From an uncultured Oscillospiraceae bacterium (GTDB lineage: Bacteria; Bacillota; Clostridia; Oscillospirales; Oscillospiraceae): DNA of 64,000 bases. Both the position numbers and the translations under genes were made by a program. This document shows positions 1 to 9,150 of the stretch, piece by piece; within the stretch, counting starts at the first letter, position 1, and every line of letters starts with the position of its first letter. Under the pieces are notes generated by a model. It was given only the letters and a program-made list of their open reading frames with translations, was not told where the DNA came from and searched no databases. The DNA is taken from positions 87,312-151,311 of the forward strand of contig CANQFV010000002.1 in assembly GCA_947599875.1 (NCBI GenBank), read 5' to 3'.

Positions 1-1017
1 ATAAGCTCTATGGACATCTCCGAAAAGCGCAAGCCCCAGGACGGCAGCTTCTCCATCACCGTTGACCGGATGGAATACGACGTGCGTGTCTCCACCGTCC
101 CCACGGCGTATGGGGAGAAGTGCGTCATGCGTCTCACCCAGAAGCGGGCGCTGAACCGGGACAAGGAGAGTCTGGGACTTTCCGGTTCCGATCTTGTGAT
201 TTTTGACAAGCTGTTGGAGAAGCCCAACGGGATCGTCCTGGTGACGGGGCCCACTGGCTCGGGCAAATCCACCACGCTATACACGGCCCTCAGCGGACTG
301 AACCAGGAGACGGTGAACATCGTCACCGTGGAAGACCCGGTGGAGGCGCATATTGACGGCATCAACCAGATCCAGGTCAACCCCAGGGCGGACATGACCT
401 TCGCCACGGTGCTGCGCTCCATCCTCCGCCAGGACCCGGACATCATCATGATCGGCGAGATCCGTGACACGGAGACGGCGGCCATCGCCGTCCAGGCCTC
501 CATCACGGGGCATCTGGTTCTCAGCACCCTGCACACCAACGACACGGCCAGCAGCGTCACCCGTCTGCTGGACATGGGGGTGGAGAGCTACCTGATCGCC
601 GACGCCACCGTGGGCATCATCGCCCAGCGCCTTGTGCGGCGGCTGTGCCCCAACTGCAAGCACGCCCGGCACCCCCACCCACACGAGGCGGACTATTTGG
701 ACATCCCGGAGGATCAGATCGAGAACACCAACATCTGGGAGCCGGTTGGCTGCCCCAGGTGCAGCGGAACGGGGTATTTTGACCGGATCGCCGTGTACGA
801 GATCATGGATATCACCCCTCCCCTGCGCTCCCTCATCTCCCGAAAGGCCTCCGCCGACGAGATCCGCGCCCTGGCGGTGCGGGAGGGGATGCACACCTTA
901 AAGGCCAGCGCCAGGGAGCTTGTCCTGGCCGGCACCACCACCATCAGCGAGATGCAGCGCATCAGCATGGAGGACGACATGCCGGAGGCCATCCACAGCG
1001 GGGAGAGCATGGCATGA
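1..1017 (+). CDS. pilB: Type IV pilus extension ATPase PilB/GspE, 5' truncated by window edge
   Basis: Cytoplasmic hexameric ATPase that powers pilus assembly. The reading frame is open from base 1 (I-S-S before the first ATG at 10), and family members have a long N-terminal region before this point, so the start lies outside the window. Numbering from the ATG at 10: Walker A GPTGSGKST near residue 80, Walker B DPDIIMIGEIRD near 142, a conserved STLHTND box, and a CPNC...CPRC tetracysteine zinc motif at about 213-250, which is typical of PilB/GspE rather than PilT. It overlaps pilT by 4 nt (ATGA), so translation is probably coupled. Family assignment is secure. Confidence 0.96.
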   Translation: MSSMDISEKRKPQDGSFSITVDRMEYDVRVSTVPTAYGEKCVMRLTQKRALNRDKESLGLSGSDLVIFDKLLEKPNGIVLVTGPTGSGKSTTLYTALSGLNQETVNIVTVEDPVEAHIDGINQIQVNPRADMTFATVLRSILRQDPDIIMIGEIRDTETAAIAVQASITGHLVLSTLHTNDTASSVTRLLDMGVESYLIADATVGIIAQRLVRRLCPNCKHARHPHPHEADYLDIPEDQIENTNIWEPVGCPRCSGTGYFDRIAVYEIMDITPPLRSLISRKASADEIRALAVREGMHTLKASARELVLAGTTTISEMQRISMEDDMPEAIHSGESMA

Positions 1018-2075
1018 CAAAGCTTGATACGATCATCGCGAAGGCCCAGCAAAAGCGGGCCTCCGATATACACCTGACCGTGGGGCTTCCACCTGTCCTG
1101 CGCATCGACGGCGTCCTCACCAACGACGACACGCCGCCCTTCACCGCGGAGGAGATGGAGGAGGCCGCCAAGGATCTGGCGGGCGCATCCCACATGGAGG
1201 AGCTGAACCGGGACGGGGAGACGGACTTCGCCGTGACGGTTCTCGGGTCCATGCGGATGCGCTGCAACATCTTCCACCAGCAGGGGGAGACGGCAATGGC
1301 CCTGCGGCTTTTGCCCCTGGCCGTACCCACCACCAAGGATCTGCTCCTGCCCCGGATCATCATCGAGCAGGCGGAAAAGCCCCGGGGAATGGTGCTGATC
1401 ACCGGCCCCACCGGCTCCGGAAAAAGCTCCACGCTGGCGGCGCTGCTGGACCACATCAACCGCACGTCCCACCGGCACATCATCACCCTGGAAAACCCCA
1501 TCGAGTACGTCCACCGGCCTATGGGCTGCGTCATCCACCAGCGGGAGATCGGCCCGGACACCGGGAGCTTCGCCGCGGGACTCCGCGCCGCCCTCCGTCA
1601 GGACCCGGACGTGATCTTAGTGGGTGAGATGCGGGATCTGGAGACCATCTCCACCGCCATCACCGCCGCCGAGACCGGACACCTTGTGTTCGGCACCCTG
1701 CACACCAAGGGGGCAGCCAACACGGTGGATCGTATCATAGACGTGTTCCCCGCCGAGCAGCAGGAGCAGATCCGCATCCAGCTGGCGGACGTTCTGGAGT
1801 GCGTCATCGGCCAGACGCTGCTGCCCAAGATCGGCGGCGGACGCCGGGCCGTGTTTGAGATCATGGTGGGCACCCCCGCCGTGAAGAGCCTTATCCGGCA
1901 GAACAAGTCCTTCCAGATCCCCAACGCCATGCAGACGGGGAAAAAGCAGGGCATGGCCCCGCTGGACGACGCCCTGGCGGCGCTGATCCGCTCCGGCGAG
2001 GTGACGGCCAAGGACGCCGCCGCCGCGGCCAACGACCCGGACATTGTGGGCGCTGTAGAGCGCGTTAAGCTATAG
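1014..2075 (+). CDS. pilT: Twitching motility/pilus retraction ATPase PilT
   Basis: 353 residues, the usual PilT length. It starts MTKLDTIIAKAQQKRASDIH, the canonical PilT opening with the SDIHL motif. Walker A GPTGSGKSS lies near residue 131, Walker B DPDVILVGEMRD near 197, and a GTLHTK box follows. The tetracysteine zinc motif of PilB is absent. PilT is known to depolymerise pili and drive twitching. The start overlaps the pilB stop by 4 nt and pilC begins 12 nt downstream, so pilB-T-C is one transcription unit. Confidence 0.96.
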   Translation: MTKLDTIIAKAQQKRASDIHLTVGLPPVLRIDGVLTNDDTPPFTAEEMEEAAKDLAGASHMEELNRDGETDFAVTVLGSMRMRCNIFHQQGETAMALRLLPLAVPTTKDLLLPRIIIEQAEKPRGMVLITGPTGSGKSSTLAALLDHINRTSHRHIITLENPIEYVHRPMGCVIHQREIGPDTGSFAAGLRAALRQDPDVILVGEMRDLETISTAITAAETGHLVFGTLHTKGAANTVDRIIDVFPAEQQEQIRIQLADVLECVIGQTLLPKIGGGRRAVFEIMVGTPAVKSLIRQNKSFQIPNAMQTGKKQGMAPLDDALAALIRSGEVTAKDAAAAANDPDIVGAVERVKL

Positions 2076-2087
2076 GAGGCGTAAACC

Positions 2088-3305
2088 TTGCCCGCATATA
2101 CCTACACCGCAATCAATACCACCGGCAAGCGCGTCACCGGCTCCTTGGAGGCCGCCACGCTGGACGCCGCCAAGGGGTCCCTGCGGGGCGTGGGCTACAC
2201 CATCGTGGAGATCAAGCCCCCCAGCCTCTTTGAGCGGGAATTCAACGTCCCCTTCCTGGGGCGGCCCAAGCCAAAGGATATGGCTATCTTCTGCCGCCAG
2301 TTCGTGTCCATCCTCCGGGCCGGCGAGTCGCTGTCCTTAGTTCTCTCCATGCTGAGCCAGCAGACGGAGAACAAGCAGCTGGCCGACGCCATCCGGGAGA
2401 TCCAGACGGACGTGGAGAAGGGCGAGACCCTGGCCGGGGCCATGCGCAAGCACCCCAAGGAATTCCCCCCCATGCTCACCAACATGGTGGCCGCCGGCGA
2501 GGACTCCGGTAATTTGGAGGAGTCCTTCCGCCAGATGGAGATCTACTACGAGAAGGCCCACCACACCCGGGGCGCCGTGAAAAAGGCCATGATCTACCCC
2601 TGCATCCTGCTTGTGGTGATGCTGGCCGTCTTAGTTTTGATGATGACGAAGATCATCCCCTCCTTTTTGGAGACGTTTGAGCAGCTGGACGCGGAGCTGC
2701 CCGCCCTGACCCTGGCGGTCATGGCCGTGAGCCACTGGTTTACCAAGTGGTGGTACGTCCTCTTCGGCGGGATCGCCGTGGTGATCATGCTGGGGGTCCT
2801 CTTCGGCCGCACGCCGGAGGGCAAGCACTTCTTCGGGTACATCGCCCGGAAGGCCCCGGTTTTCGGGCGCCTGACCGTGCGTTCCGCCTGCGCCACCATG
2901 ACGCGCACCATGTCGCTGCTGTTGGGTTCCGGCCTCACCCTTTTGGAGAGCCTGGATCTGACGGCGGGGAACATGTCCAATATCTGGTTTGCCGACGCTT
3001 TGCACACCGTGAGCAGCCTGGTGTCCCAGGGCTGGCCCCTGGCCGTGAGCCTGCGGGACACGGGCCTGTTCCCGCCTATGGTGTCGAACCTCGTGCGGGT
3101 GGGCGAAGAGGCCGGCGACCTACAGGGGTCCCTGAGCAAGATCGCGGACTTCTACGACGAGGAGGTCAACGACGCCACCGCCAAGCTCCTGTCCCTGATG
3201 GAGCCGGCGATCATCCTGCTGATGGCCGGGTTCGTGGTGATCATCGTTCTGTCCATCTTCCTGCCCATGCTGAGCATGACGCAGGCGTATGACCAATATT
3301 TATAA
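2088..3305 (+). CDS. pilC: Type IV pilus inner-membrane platform protein PilC
   Basis: 405 residues with two T2SSF (GspF/PilC) repeats, about residues 65-190 and 270-395. The first carries the typical IFCRQFVSILRAGESL motif. Hydrophobic segments lie near residues 165-190, 215-240 and 370-395. The start is TTG at 2088, chosen because TAGGAGGCG lies just upstream and the product opens MPAYTYTAINTTGKRVTG, the usual PilC N-terminus. PilC is the membrane platform on which PilB and PilT act. The gene is followed at once by the first copy of the multi-stem repeat. Confidence 0.95.
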   Translation: MPAYTYTAINTTGKRVTGSLEAATLDAAKGSLRGVGYTIVEIKPPSLFEREFNVPFLGRPKPKDMAIFCRQFVSILRAGESLSLVLSMLSQQTENKQLADAIREIQTDVEKGETLAGAMRKHPKEFPPMLTNMVAAGEDSGNLEESFRQMEIYYEKAHHTRGAVKKAMIYPCILLVVMLAVLVLMMTKIIPSFLETFEQLDAELPALTLAVMAVSHWFTKWWYVLFGGIAVVIMLGVLFGRTPEGKHFFGYIARKAPVFGRLTVRSACATMTRTMSLLLGSGLTLLESLDLTAGNMSNIWFADALHTVSSLVSQGWPLAVSLRDTGLFPPMVSNLVRVGEEAGDLQGSLSKIADFYDEEVNDATAKLLSLMEPAIILLMAGFVVIIVLSIFLPMLSMTQAYDQYL

Positions 3306-3480
3306 CTGGCTTTGAAGGCCGTGAACGGCCTTCAAATGCCAAGGGGATGCGTGCGGATCCCCGGTGCGAAATTAGAATTTCGCCCCGAGGATCCTGCTGC
3401 CGCGCCGCAGCGCACGCCCAAGGGCGCACGTTTGCGCGGCGAGAGGGATTTTTTGCGAGGCGAAGCCCCGCAAAAAATAA
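3306..3480 (+). repeat. Multi-stem intergenic element, copy E1
   Basis: Starts right after the pilC stop. Stem 1 (about 3311-3336) is terminator-like, followed by the constant box AAGGGGATGCGTGCGG. Stem 2 (3355-3394) is imperfect here. Stem 3 is bracketed by CTGCTGCCGCGC and GCGCGGC (3395-3440). Stem 4 is bracketed by GGGATTTTTT and AAAAAATAATTTG (about 3445-3485). The other copies share the constant boxes but have different stem arms. Confidence 0.75.
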
Positions 3481-3535
3481 TTTGAATTTTGATTTTTTTC
3501 GGTGCAGTCCGAAACCGACATTTTCACTTCTCTTT

Positions 3536-3590
3536 GGTATCCTGCCGGGGGCGGGTAGGCGCTCCTGTCCGGCTTTTGATACAAACCTTT
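3536..3590 (+). promoter_or_regulatory. Structured leader upstream of pilA
   Basis: The rest of the pilC-pilA gap (3306-3639) holds a predicted stem: GGTATC (3536) pairs with GATAC (3578-3582) and GCCGG with CCGGC inside it, enclosing a G-rich loop. It lies about 55 nt before the pilA start. No convincing sigma-A promoter was found between the E1 repeat and pilA, so pilA may be read through from pilC or processed at this structure. The role is inferred. Confidence 0.35.
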
Positions 3591-3639
3591 TCAAAAAAAT
3601 GCAACACAAAATCATCAAATCAAAAGGAAAGGATCGATC

Positions 3640-4104
3640 ATGATGAAAACTCTTGAAAAGAGGATGGCCGCCCGGGAGGGCTTCACACTGGTGGAGCTGA
3701 TTGTGGTCATCGCCATCCTCGCCATTTTGGCCGCCGTCGCTTATCCTGTGTACACGGGGTACATCAGCAGGGCTCATGACGCCTCCGCTCTTGAGCAGCT
3801 GGGCAGCATTGCTACCGCCGTTCAGGGCCTTGCCGCTGGCGAAGGCAAGACGGTGAAAGTGATATTAGTTGAAACCCAGGACGATGGTTCGATTAAGAGT
3901 ATCCATGCTTATAGTGCTTCCCCTGCTACAGCAGATAATGAAATAAAACTTAAAGATGCCGATTTGCAGCAGCTTCTGGGGGTTACTGCCGTGACGAGCA
4001 TCACGCTGGATGCCCAATCCGATTATGCCAAGGGTGCCACTTGGAACGGTTCTTCGTGGGAAGCTGGGGCAGTCACCATTCCCCAAGCTGCTGCTGGTGG
4101 CTAA
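3640..4104 (+). CDS. pilA: Type IV major pilin (class III prepilin)
   Basis: 154 residues. The short positively charged leader ends in G before FTLVELIVVIAILAILAAVA, the classic prepilin peptidase site and hydrophobic assembly helix with Glu at +5. The remainder is a short, small-residue-rich globular domain. AGGAAAGGA lies upstream of the ATG at 3640; a second ATG follows immediately and could also serve. Its place directly after pilB-T-C, and its small size, suggest it is the major subunit. No prepilin peptidase gene is in the window. Confidence 0.9.
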   Translation: MMKTLEKRMAAREGFTLVELIVVIAILAILAAVAYPVYTGYISRAHDASALEQLGSIATAVQGLAAGEGKTVKVILVETQDDGSIKSIHAYSASPATADNEIKLKDADLQQLLGVTAVTSITLDAQSDYAKGATWNGSSWEAGAVTIPQAAAGG

Positions 4105-4226
4105 TCCCTGACCCTCTCTCCCCTCCCCTGATCCCGGCTCCTATCGACCGGGGGGATGGAGGGGGCTTTACACAAAACTCAATGGCGGGTTTCCCGCCGG
4201 TGCGCGGACCGCGGTCCCGGGGAGAC

Positions 4227-4253
4227 CCGGCGCGGGCCGCGCCGCATTTTTTT
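4227..4253 (+). terminator. Intrinsic terminator after pilA
   Basis: GC-rich stem GGCGC-GGGCC-GCGCC (4229-4243) followed by seven T (4247-4253). It separates pilA from the next promoter. The preceding 4105-4226 is GC-rich and foldable but shows no gene. Confidence 0.7.
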
Positions 4254-4289
4254 GCGGGATGACCGCCTTGAACTGCGAAAAAGTGGTTC

Positions 4290-4318
4290 TTGACAAACGA
4301 AACTTTTTCGGGCATAAT
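4290..4318 (+). promoter_or_regulatory. Sigma-A promoter for the pilMN-pilO-minor pilin operon
   Basis: TTGACA (4290-4295), 17-nt spacer, CATAAT (4313-4318). Transcription would start near 4325 and leave a leader of about 160 nt before the ATG at 4488. The leader contains a stem pairing GGCACGGC (4422) with GCTGTGCC (4453). I compared it with the cyclic-di-GMP riboswitch consensus and saw no match. Confidence 0.7.
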
Positions 4319-4487
4319 CTAATGGATGTAAAAGAGTAAAGGTACCGGTCGAAAAAAGGCCCTTTTGGCCTTATTTGTCCGGCCGGTTATAGGGTTTCCC
4401 CGTTTTGGGGTTTTACACATGGGCACGGCAGAACCCGCCGGTCCCACGGCAGGCTGTGCCGTTTCCGCGTGTATCAGGAGGAAAGAT

Positions 4488-7400
4488 ATGGACAACAAAA
4501 AAGCTTTTTCCGGCCGCGCCCTGGTGATCCAGGTGCGCAGCCGTGAGATCCGGGTGGCCGCCGCCACGCTGGGCGCCGCGCCCCGGCTGAAAACCTGCGT
4601 CACCATGCCCCTGCCCGAGGGGGCCGTGGCGGACGGGACCCTGGTGGACCCGGACGCCGTCCGGGACGCGCTGAAATCCGCCGTCTCCCAGCCGGGACTC
4701 CGGGGGATCAAGCGGGCGGTGATCACCGTGTGTACCTCTCAGATCCTGTCCGAGGCCGTGGCCGTCCGAGCCATGAAGAGCCGGGGTCTGGGCGGCTCCC
4801 CCGACAAGCTGATGCAGAAGACCCTGGAGACGAACCGGGACATGTATTTCCCGGTGGACACCAAGAACTGCCGCCTTGTCTGGACGCCCATCGGGGACAT
4901 CGACGACGAGGACGGCTCCCCCGCCAAGTCCGTGCAGCTGTGGGCGGTGCCGAACCCCATGCTGGAGGAGTACTACAAGCTGGCCAACTCCTGCGGGCTG
5001 AAGGTCTTGGCCGTGGACTACTGCGGGAACAGCTTCACAAGCCTCATCCGGGCCGGTTACGCCGCGCCCCAGCCCAAGAAGAAGCAGAAGGTCGCCGCCG
5101 GGAGGCACACGAAAAAGGCCGCGGCCGCCGGGGAGGGCGCCCCGGAGCCGGATACGGTGCTGTATCTGCTGCCGGAGGAGGACTTTTTGCTGATGACCTT
5201 TGTCCGGGACCGGCAGGTGACCCGCCAGCGCATCCTGGCCCGCGGCGACGTCTATGTGGACGAGCTGGAGGACGCCCGGATGGTGCTGGAGCTGTACGAG
5301 ACGGAGCATGCCGGCGCCGGTCAGATCGTGGCCGTGGTCTGCGGCCCGGAGGGGACGGATCCGGACTATCTGGGCCGGGTGGAGGAAACTCTGGGGCTTC
5401 AGACGGTCCAGCGGGGCGGCTCCCTCACCGGGGATTGGTGCCTGTGCCTGGGCGCCGCCGCCACAAGGACGGATTTCGGCGACCCGGCCCTGAATTTCCC
5501 CGGGCGGCCCAACCTGCTGCAGAAGTTCTGGCAGCTGGGGCTGGTGATCATCGGCGGCGCCGTGCTGCTGATGACGCTGACCCAGTTTATCGGGGACTCC
5601 ACCGTGTGGTCCAGCGCCATCCACGGCAAGGAGAACGAGCGCAACGCCCTGCAAAATCAGCTGGCGCCCATCAGCGGGTACAAGCAGAATTGGCAGGATT
5701 ATGTTAACTACTACACCAAGTACGACTTCGACTGGAAGACGCTGCTGGGCACCGACAGCACCGAGGAGGAGAGCGGCGACCCCGGCATCCTCCGGACGTA
5801 CAACGACAACCTGTCCCTGATTTTGGAGGAGCTGGAGAAGCTCCTGCCGGAGGGGGTCAGCGTCACGGAGATCGGCATCGCCCCGGAGGGGCTGGGCCTG
5901 CAGATCGCCTGCGAGAGCAAGCAGCAGGTGGCGTATATGATCCAGGTCCTGCGGCACATGAAGTATGCCGGGGAGCCGGCGTATATCTCGGATATGACCG
6001 TGGGCCCCGGGGTGTCGGCCTTCTCCGTGCTGTCCTCCCTGGCCCAGGCCATCGGCGCCCCCGAGGCGCCCCCCACGGAGGGAAGCTCCGAGGATGTGAC
6101 GCTGAAGTATGCCGGCGTGTTTGACCGGAGCAAGTATTTGTACTACGCGTACAGCACCCAGGACGAGCAGACGCTTATCGGCTACGCCGAGATTTTGTCC
6201 AACGGCGGCGCGCTGCTCTCCAGCGAGAAGAACACGGTGAAGAATACCCTGATGCGCGACCCGCGCAACAGCGCCTCGGTGGCCCGGGGCATCTGCTCCG
6301 TGGCTACGAGCCTGGACGGGCTGGATGAGCGGCACGCCCTCTACGGGACGAAGCCCGGGCAGGTGTGGCTCACCTCCACCAAGGCGGTGCAGCAGAGGGC
6401 CTTTGACCGGATGCTCAGCAACCCCTACGCGCTGTACGTCCTGAGCAATGTGATCCAGGCGGATATCGACGCGGAGGGATCCGTATTCCGCGGGCCGATG
6501 GAGGACTTCGCCTGGGACAACGTCGGCGAGGACTGGTTTTCCAGCATGTTCTCCCGGGACGACCTGACCAGGCTCCAGAGCGGGGACTACAGCGTCCTCA
6601 TGGACAAGGACGAGGCCCAGCTGGAGCAGATGTTCCGGCTCTTCGCCAACTACAACGTCACATACAACGGTCTGAGCGTGTACGACCTGTGCATACTGGC
6701 CTGTCAGGGCGACCCCACCCTGTACAGCGTGATGGCCTACTACGCCGCTGTGGAGCGGAGCCTCATTATCCCCGGCAAGGAAGTGACCGATGAGGACGAG
6801 CGGCCTGTGGATGAGCAGACCGGGTTCTATATCGACCCCCTCACCGGGCTGCTGGTTGACCCGGAGAACGGGGATCTGCTGTTCGACAAGGCCACGGGCT
6901 ACTATGTGGACCGGGACACCAACGAGTTCATTAACAAGGACACGGGGATCCTGTTTGACCTGAACACCGGGATGAACATCGACCGCGTCACCAAGAAGCT
7001 GTACGATCCCAGCACGGGGAAGGATCTGGACCCCGTCACGGATATGCGCCTTGCCAAGTACACCTGGCAGCTCACCACGCAGCTTGAGGCGGAGAACCTG
7101 GATATCTCCCAGCTGGACTGGGGCAAGGTCTCCTGGACCTCCATCATCTGGCGCATCATGAGCGTTGATGACGTGGTGGACGCCCTGCGGATACAGGCGG
7201 AGCTGCAGCTGACGCCGGAGACCACCGTTGACCCCGACACGGGGCTGGCGGTGGATCCCAGCACCGGGCTTCTGTACGAGCCGAACACCGGGCTGTACTT
7301 CGACCCCGAGACCGGGCACCTGGTGGACAAAAACGGCAAGGAGATCGACCCCCTCACCGATCCCAGACTCTCTCAGTTCATGGGCATATTCCTGAAATTC

Positions 7401-8072
7401 GCGCCCAGTCTCGGGATCGACAGCGAGGTTCTGAACAGCTTTGACTGGACGTCCGTGAACTGGCTGGCTCTGGATCTGGATTGGAAGAATCTGGCCTCCT
7501 TCGACAATATGACCAAGCTGATCGACCTGATCCAGAAGGGCTCCTCCGGGCTGCCCGGCGACCTGCCGGGGGGACTGCCCGACCTGCCGGGACTGCCCGG
7601 CGGCGCCGAATTGCCGGAGGGTCTGGAAAACTTCTATGTGGATCAGGAGACCGGTCAGCTGAAGGACAAGACCACCGGGCAGGTGGTGGATCCCAGCACC
7701 AACGAGACCCTCGCTCCCCTGCTGAAGGCGGCGGAGCAGTATATGGCCATGCAGGGCGTGAATATCTCCGGCTTTGACTGGGGGACCATCGACTGGCGGA
7801 AGTTCGACTGGAGCGAGCCTGCCTCTATGGGCAACCTGCAGGAGCTGATGAACCAGATCATCACCAACATGTCCGGCGGCAGCGGCGGCACGGGCGGCCT
7901 GCCCGGCCTGCCGGGAGGGCTTCCCGGCACCGACACGCCGCAGGTTGACACGCGGCTCTATATCACCGTGTCCATCCCCTACAAGGAGACGCTGGTCCAG
8001 GCCGAGATGAACCGCAGGGGCCTCTCCCGCAAGGCGGAGCGCGAGGAGCTTGATTTGGAGGACTTCCAATGA
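4488..8072 (+). CDS. PilM-PilN fusion with large DPxTG-repeat insertion
   Basis: 1194 residues. ATG at 4488 has AGGAGG 7-8 nt upstream; the frame is open further 5' but lacks a better start. Residues 1-340 resemble PilM (actin-like cytoplasmic ring protein). A transmembrane helix lies near 348-370, then a coiled linker and a PilN-like domain to about 510. Residues about 770-1150 hold three modules. Each has runs of D-x-x-T-G repeats (DPLTGLLVDPENG, DPDTGLAVDPSTG, DPSTN), then a helical stretch and a DW-x4-W motif (LDWGKVSW, FDWTSVNW, FDWGTIDW). A Gly/Pro-rich linker precedes a last strand, RLYITVSIPYKE, which may complete the PilN fold. PilM and PilN are usually separate proteins of about 350 and 190 residues. 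Stop overlaps pilO by 4 nt. Confidence 0.8.
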   Translation: MDNKKAFSGRALVIQVRSREIRVAAATLGAAPRLKTCVTMPLPEGAVADGTLVDPDAVRDALKSAVSQPGLRGIKRAVITVCTSQILSEAVAVRAMKSRGLGGSPDKLMQKTLETNRDMYFPVDTKNCRLVWTPIGDIDDEDGSPAKSVQLWAVPNPMLEEYYKLANSCGLKVLAVDYCGNSFTSLIRAGYAAPQPKKKQKVAAGRHTKKAAAAGEGAPEPDTVLYLLPEEDFLLMTFVRDRQVTRQRILARGDVYVDELEDARMVLELYETEHAGAGQIVAVVCGPEGTDPDYLGRVEETLGLQTVQRGGSLTGDWCLCLGAAATRTDFGDPALNFPGRPNLLQKFWQLGLVIIGGAVLLMTLTQFIGDSTVWSSAIHGKENERNALQNQLAPISGYKQNWQDYVNYYTKYDFDWKTLLGTDSTEEESGDPGILRTYNDNLSLILEELEKLLPEGVSVTEIGIAPEGLGLQIACESKQQVAYMIQVLRHMKYAGEPAYISDMTVGPGVSAFSVLSSLAQAIGAPEAPPTEGSSEDVTLKYAGVFDRSKYLYYAYSTQDEQTLIGYAEILSNGGALLSSEKNTVKNTLMRDPRNSASVARGICSVATSLDGLDERHALYGTKPGQVWLTSTKAVQQRAFDRMLSNPYALYVLSNVIQADIDAEGSVFRGPMEDFAWDNVGEDWFSSMFSRDDLTRLQSGDYSVLMDKDEAQLEQMFRLFANYNVTYNGLSVYDLCILACQGDPTLYSVMAYYAAVERSLIIPGKEVTDEDERPVDEQTGFYIDPLTGLLVDPENGDLLFDKATGYYVDRDTNEFINKDTGILFDLNTGMNIDRVTKKLYDPSTGKDLDPVTDMRLAKYTWQLTTQLEAENLDISQLDWGKVSWTSIIWRIMSVDDVVDALRIQAELQLTPETTVDPDTGLAVDPSTGLLYEPNTGLYFDPETGHLVDKNGKEIDPLTDPRLSQFMGIFLKFAPSLGIDSEVLNSFDWTSVNWLALDLDWKNLASFDNMTKLIDLIQKGSSGLPGDLPGGLPDLPGLPGGAELPEGLENFYVDQETGQLKDKTTGQVVDPSTNETLAPLLKAAEQYMAMQGVNISGFDWGTIDWRKFDWSEPASMGNLQELMNQIITNMSGGSGGTGGLPGLPGGLPGTDTPQVDTRLYITVSIPYKETLVQAEMNRRGLSRKAEREELDLEDFQ

Positions 8073-8701
8073 AAAAATTTCTGTCGAAATACTGGATCTC
8101 CCTTTTCGCGCTGTGCCTGTTCGGCCTGTCGGCGTACATCGTCTTTATGGTCTACAAGCCCGAGAAGGCGGAGTACGAGAACAACGAGCAGATGCTGGAG
8201 CGGCAGATCAGCTCCCTGCAGGATCAGATCCAGGATAACAAGCAGTATGAGGGCGTCCAGGCCGTGCTGGAGGGCGAGATCCAGGCCCTGGACGACAGCC
8301 GCAGCGCCCTGTATGAGAAATTCCCCGGGGAGATGAAGGAGGAGGATCAGATCCTCTACATCATCTACCTGGAGGAGCTGTTCGGCACGGAGATCAACTT
8401 CAGCTTCGGCGACGCCGTTGAGGTCACACAGCTTCAGGACGGGACGAAGCTGAAGCTCCTGACCCTGACCGTGAACTACGAGACCACCTATCAGGGGTTT
8501 AAGGACATGATCGACAAGCTGGCCACCGACGACGAGCATGTCACCTCCGTCCAGTACTGCACCCTGAGCTACGACACGGCATCGGACACGGCCACCGGCA
8601 CCGTCACCCTGGTGCGCTACCTGCTGGATCACGGCCAGGAGTACCAGGAGCCGGTTCTGGATGACCCCGGCGGAGAAGGAGGAGGGTCTATCTTTGACTA
8701 A
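8069..8701 (+). CDS. pilO: PilO-like pilus alignment protein
   Basis: 210 residues. Short cytoplasmic N-terminus, one transmembrane helix at about residues 9-28, a coiled coil at about 35-85, then an alpha/beta domain (about 90-190) and an acidic, glycine-rich tail. This is the PilO layout. Sequence similarity is weak, so the call rests on topology and on position after the PilM/PilN fusion, with which it shares an ATGA overlap. PilO normally pairs with PilN to link the PilM ring to the cell envelope. Confidence 0.7.
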   Translation: MKKFLSKYWISLFALCLFGLSAYIVFMVYKPEKAEYENNEQMLERQISSLQDQIQDNKQYEGVQAVLEGEIQALDDSRSALYEKFPGEMKEEDQILYIIYLEELFGTEINFSFGDAVEVTQLQDGTKLKLLTLTVNYETTYQGFKDMIDKLATDDEHVTSVQYCTLSYDTASDTATGTVTLVRYLLDHGQEYQEPVLDDPGGEGGGSIFD

Positions 8702-9137
8702 GGGGACGAAAACAAGAGCCAACGGCGGCTTCACCCTGGTGGAGGTTCTTGTGGCCATCGCCATTTTGGGCGTGGTGGCCACCTCGATGGGCGGGTGCCT
8801 GGTTGTGTCCCAGCGCGTCAACGCCCGCAGTCAGAATGTGATCGAGGAGCGCGCCGCCGTCACAAATGTGGTGGAGCAGCTGATGGCGGAGGGGATAGAT
8901 ATCACTAATGGTATACCCTATACATTTGAGTCAAATAGTGCAGTTGACCCTACTGAATATACCGCGCACGATATTACTGATAGTAGTTTCCCCGTCACAA
9001 TCAAAGCTACTGAAACCCCCGAAAAAGTTAAAGTAAAGGTAAACCCGTTTGTAGAGTTTGGAGACCGGTTGTGGAAGGTCTGGGTCACCTGCGGCGATGT
9101 GGAGGTCGTCACCTACATCCACGGTAGGTCGTCCTGA
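8694..9137 (+). CDS. Minor type IV prepilin
   Basis: 147 residues from TTG at 8694. An upstream ATG at 8661 is in frame, but GGAGGAGGG sits 7-8 nt before the TTG, and the TTG gives a normal short leader MTKGTKTRANGG before FTLVEVLVAIAILGVVATS. Prepilin peptidase should cut between G and F, leaving Glu+5. The C-terminal domain is short and beta-rich. It overlaps pilO by 8 nt. Likely a minor pilin of the initiation tip complex (GspI/PilV-like); the exact class is not resolved. Confidence 0.8.
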   Translation: MTKGTKTRANGGFTLVEVLVAIAILGVVATSMGGCLVVSQRVNARSQNVIEERAAVTNVVEQLMAEGIDITNGIPYTFESNSAVDPTEYTAHDITDSSFPVTIKATETPEKVKVKVNPFVEFGDRLWKVWVTCGDVEVVTYIHGRSS

Positions 9138-9150
9138 GGAGGCGGTGAAT

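Noticed and set aside
4319..4487. Possible cyclic-di-GMP riboswitch upstream of the pilus genes
   Set aside because: The context is typical, but the conserved GEMM core bases and tetraloop/receptor were not found.
4413..8069. A 1218-codon open frame on the minus strand opposite the PilM-PilN fusion
   Set aside because: It is a shadow produced by high GC at third positions of the real gene. No ribosome site, and low-complexity Gly/His/Leu/Gln composition.
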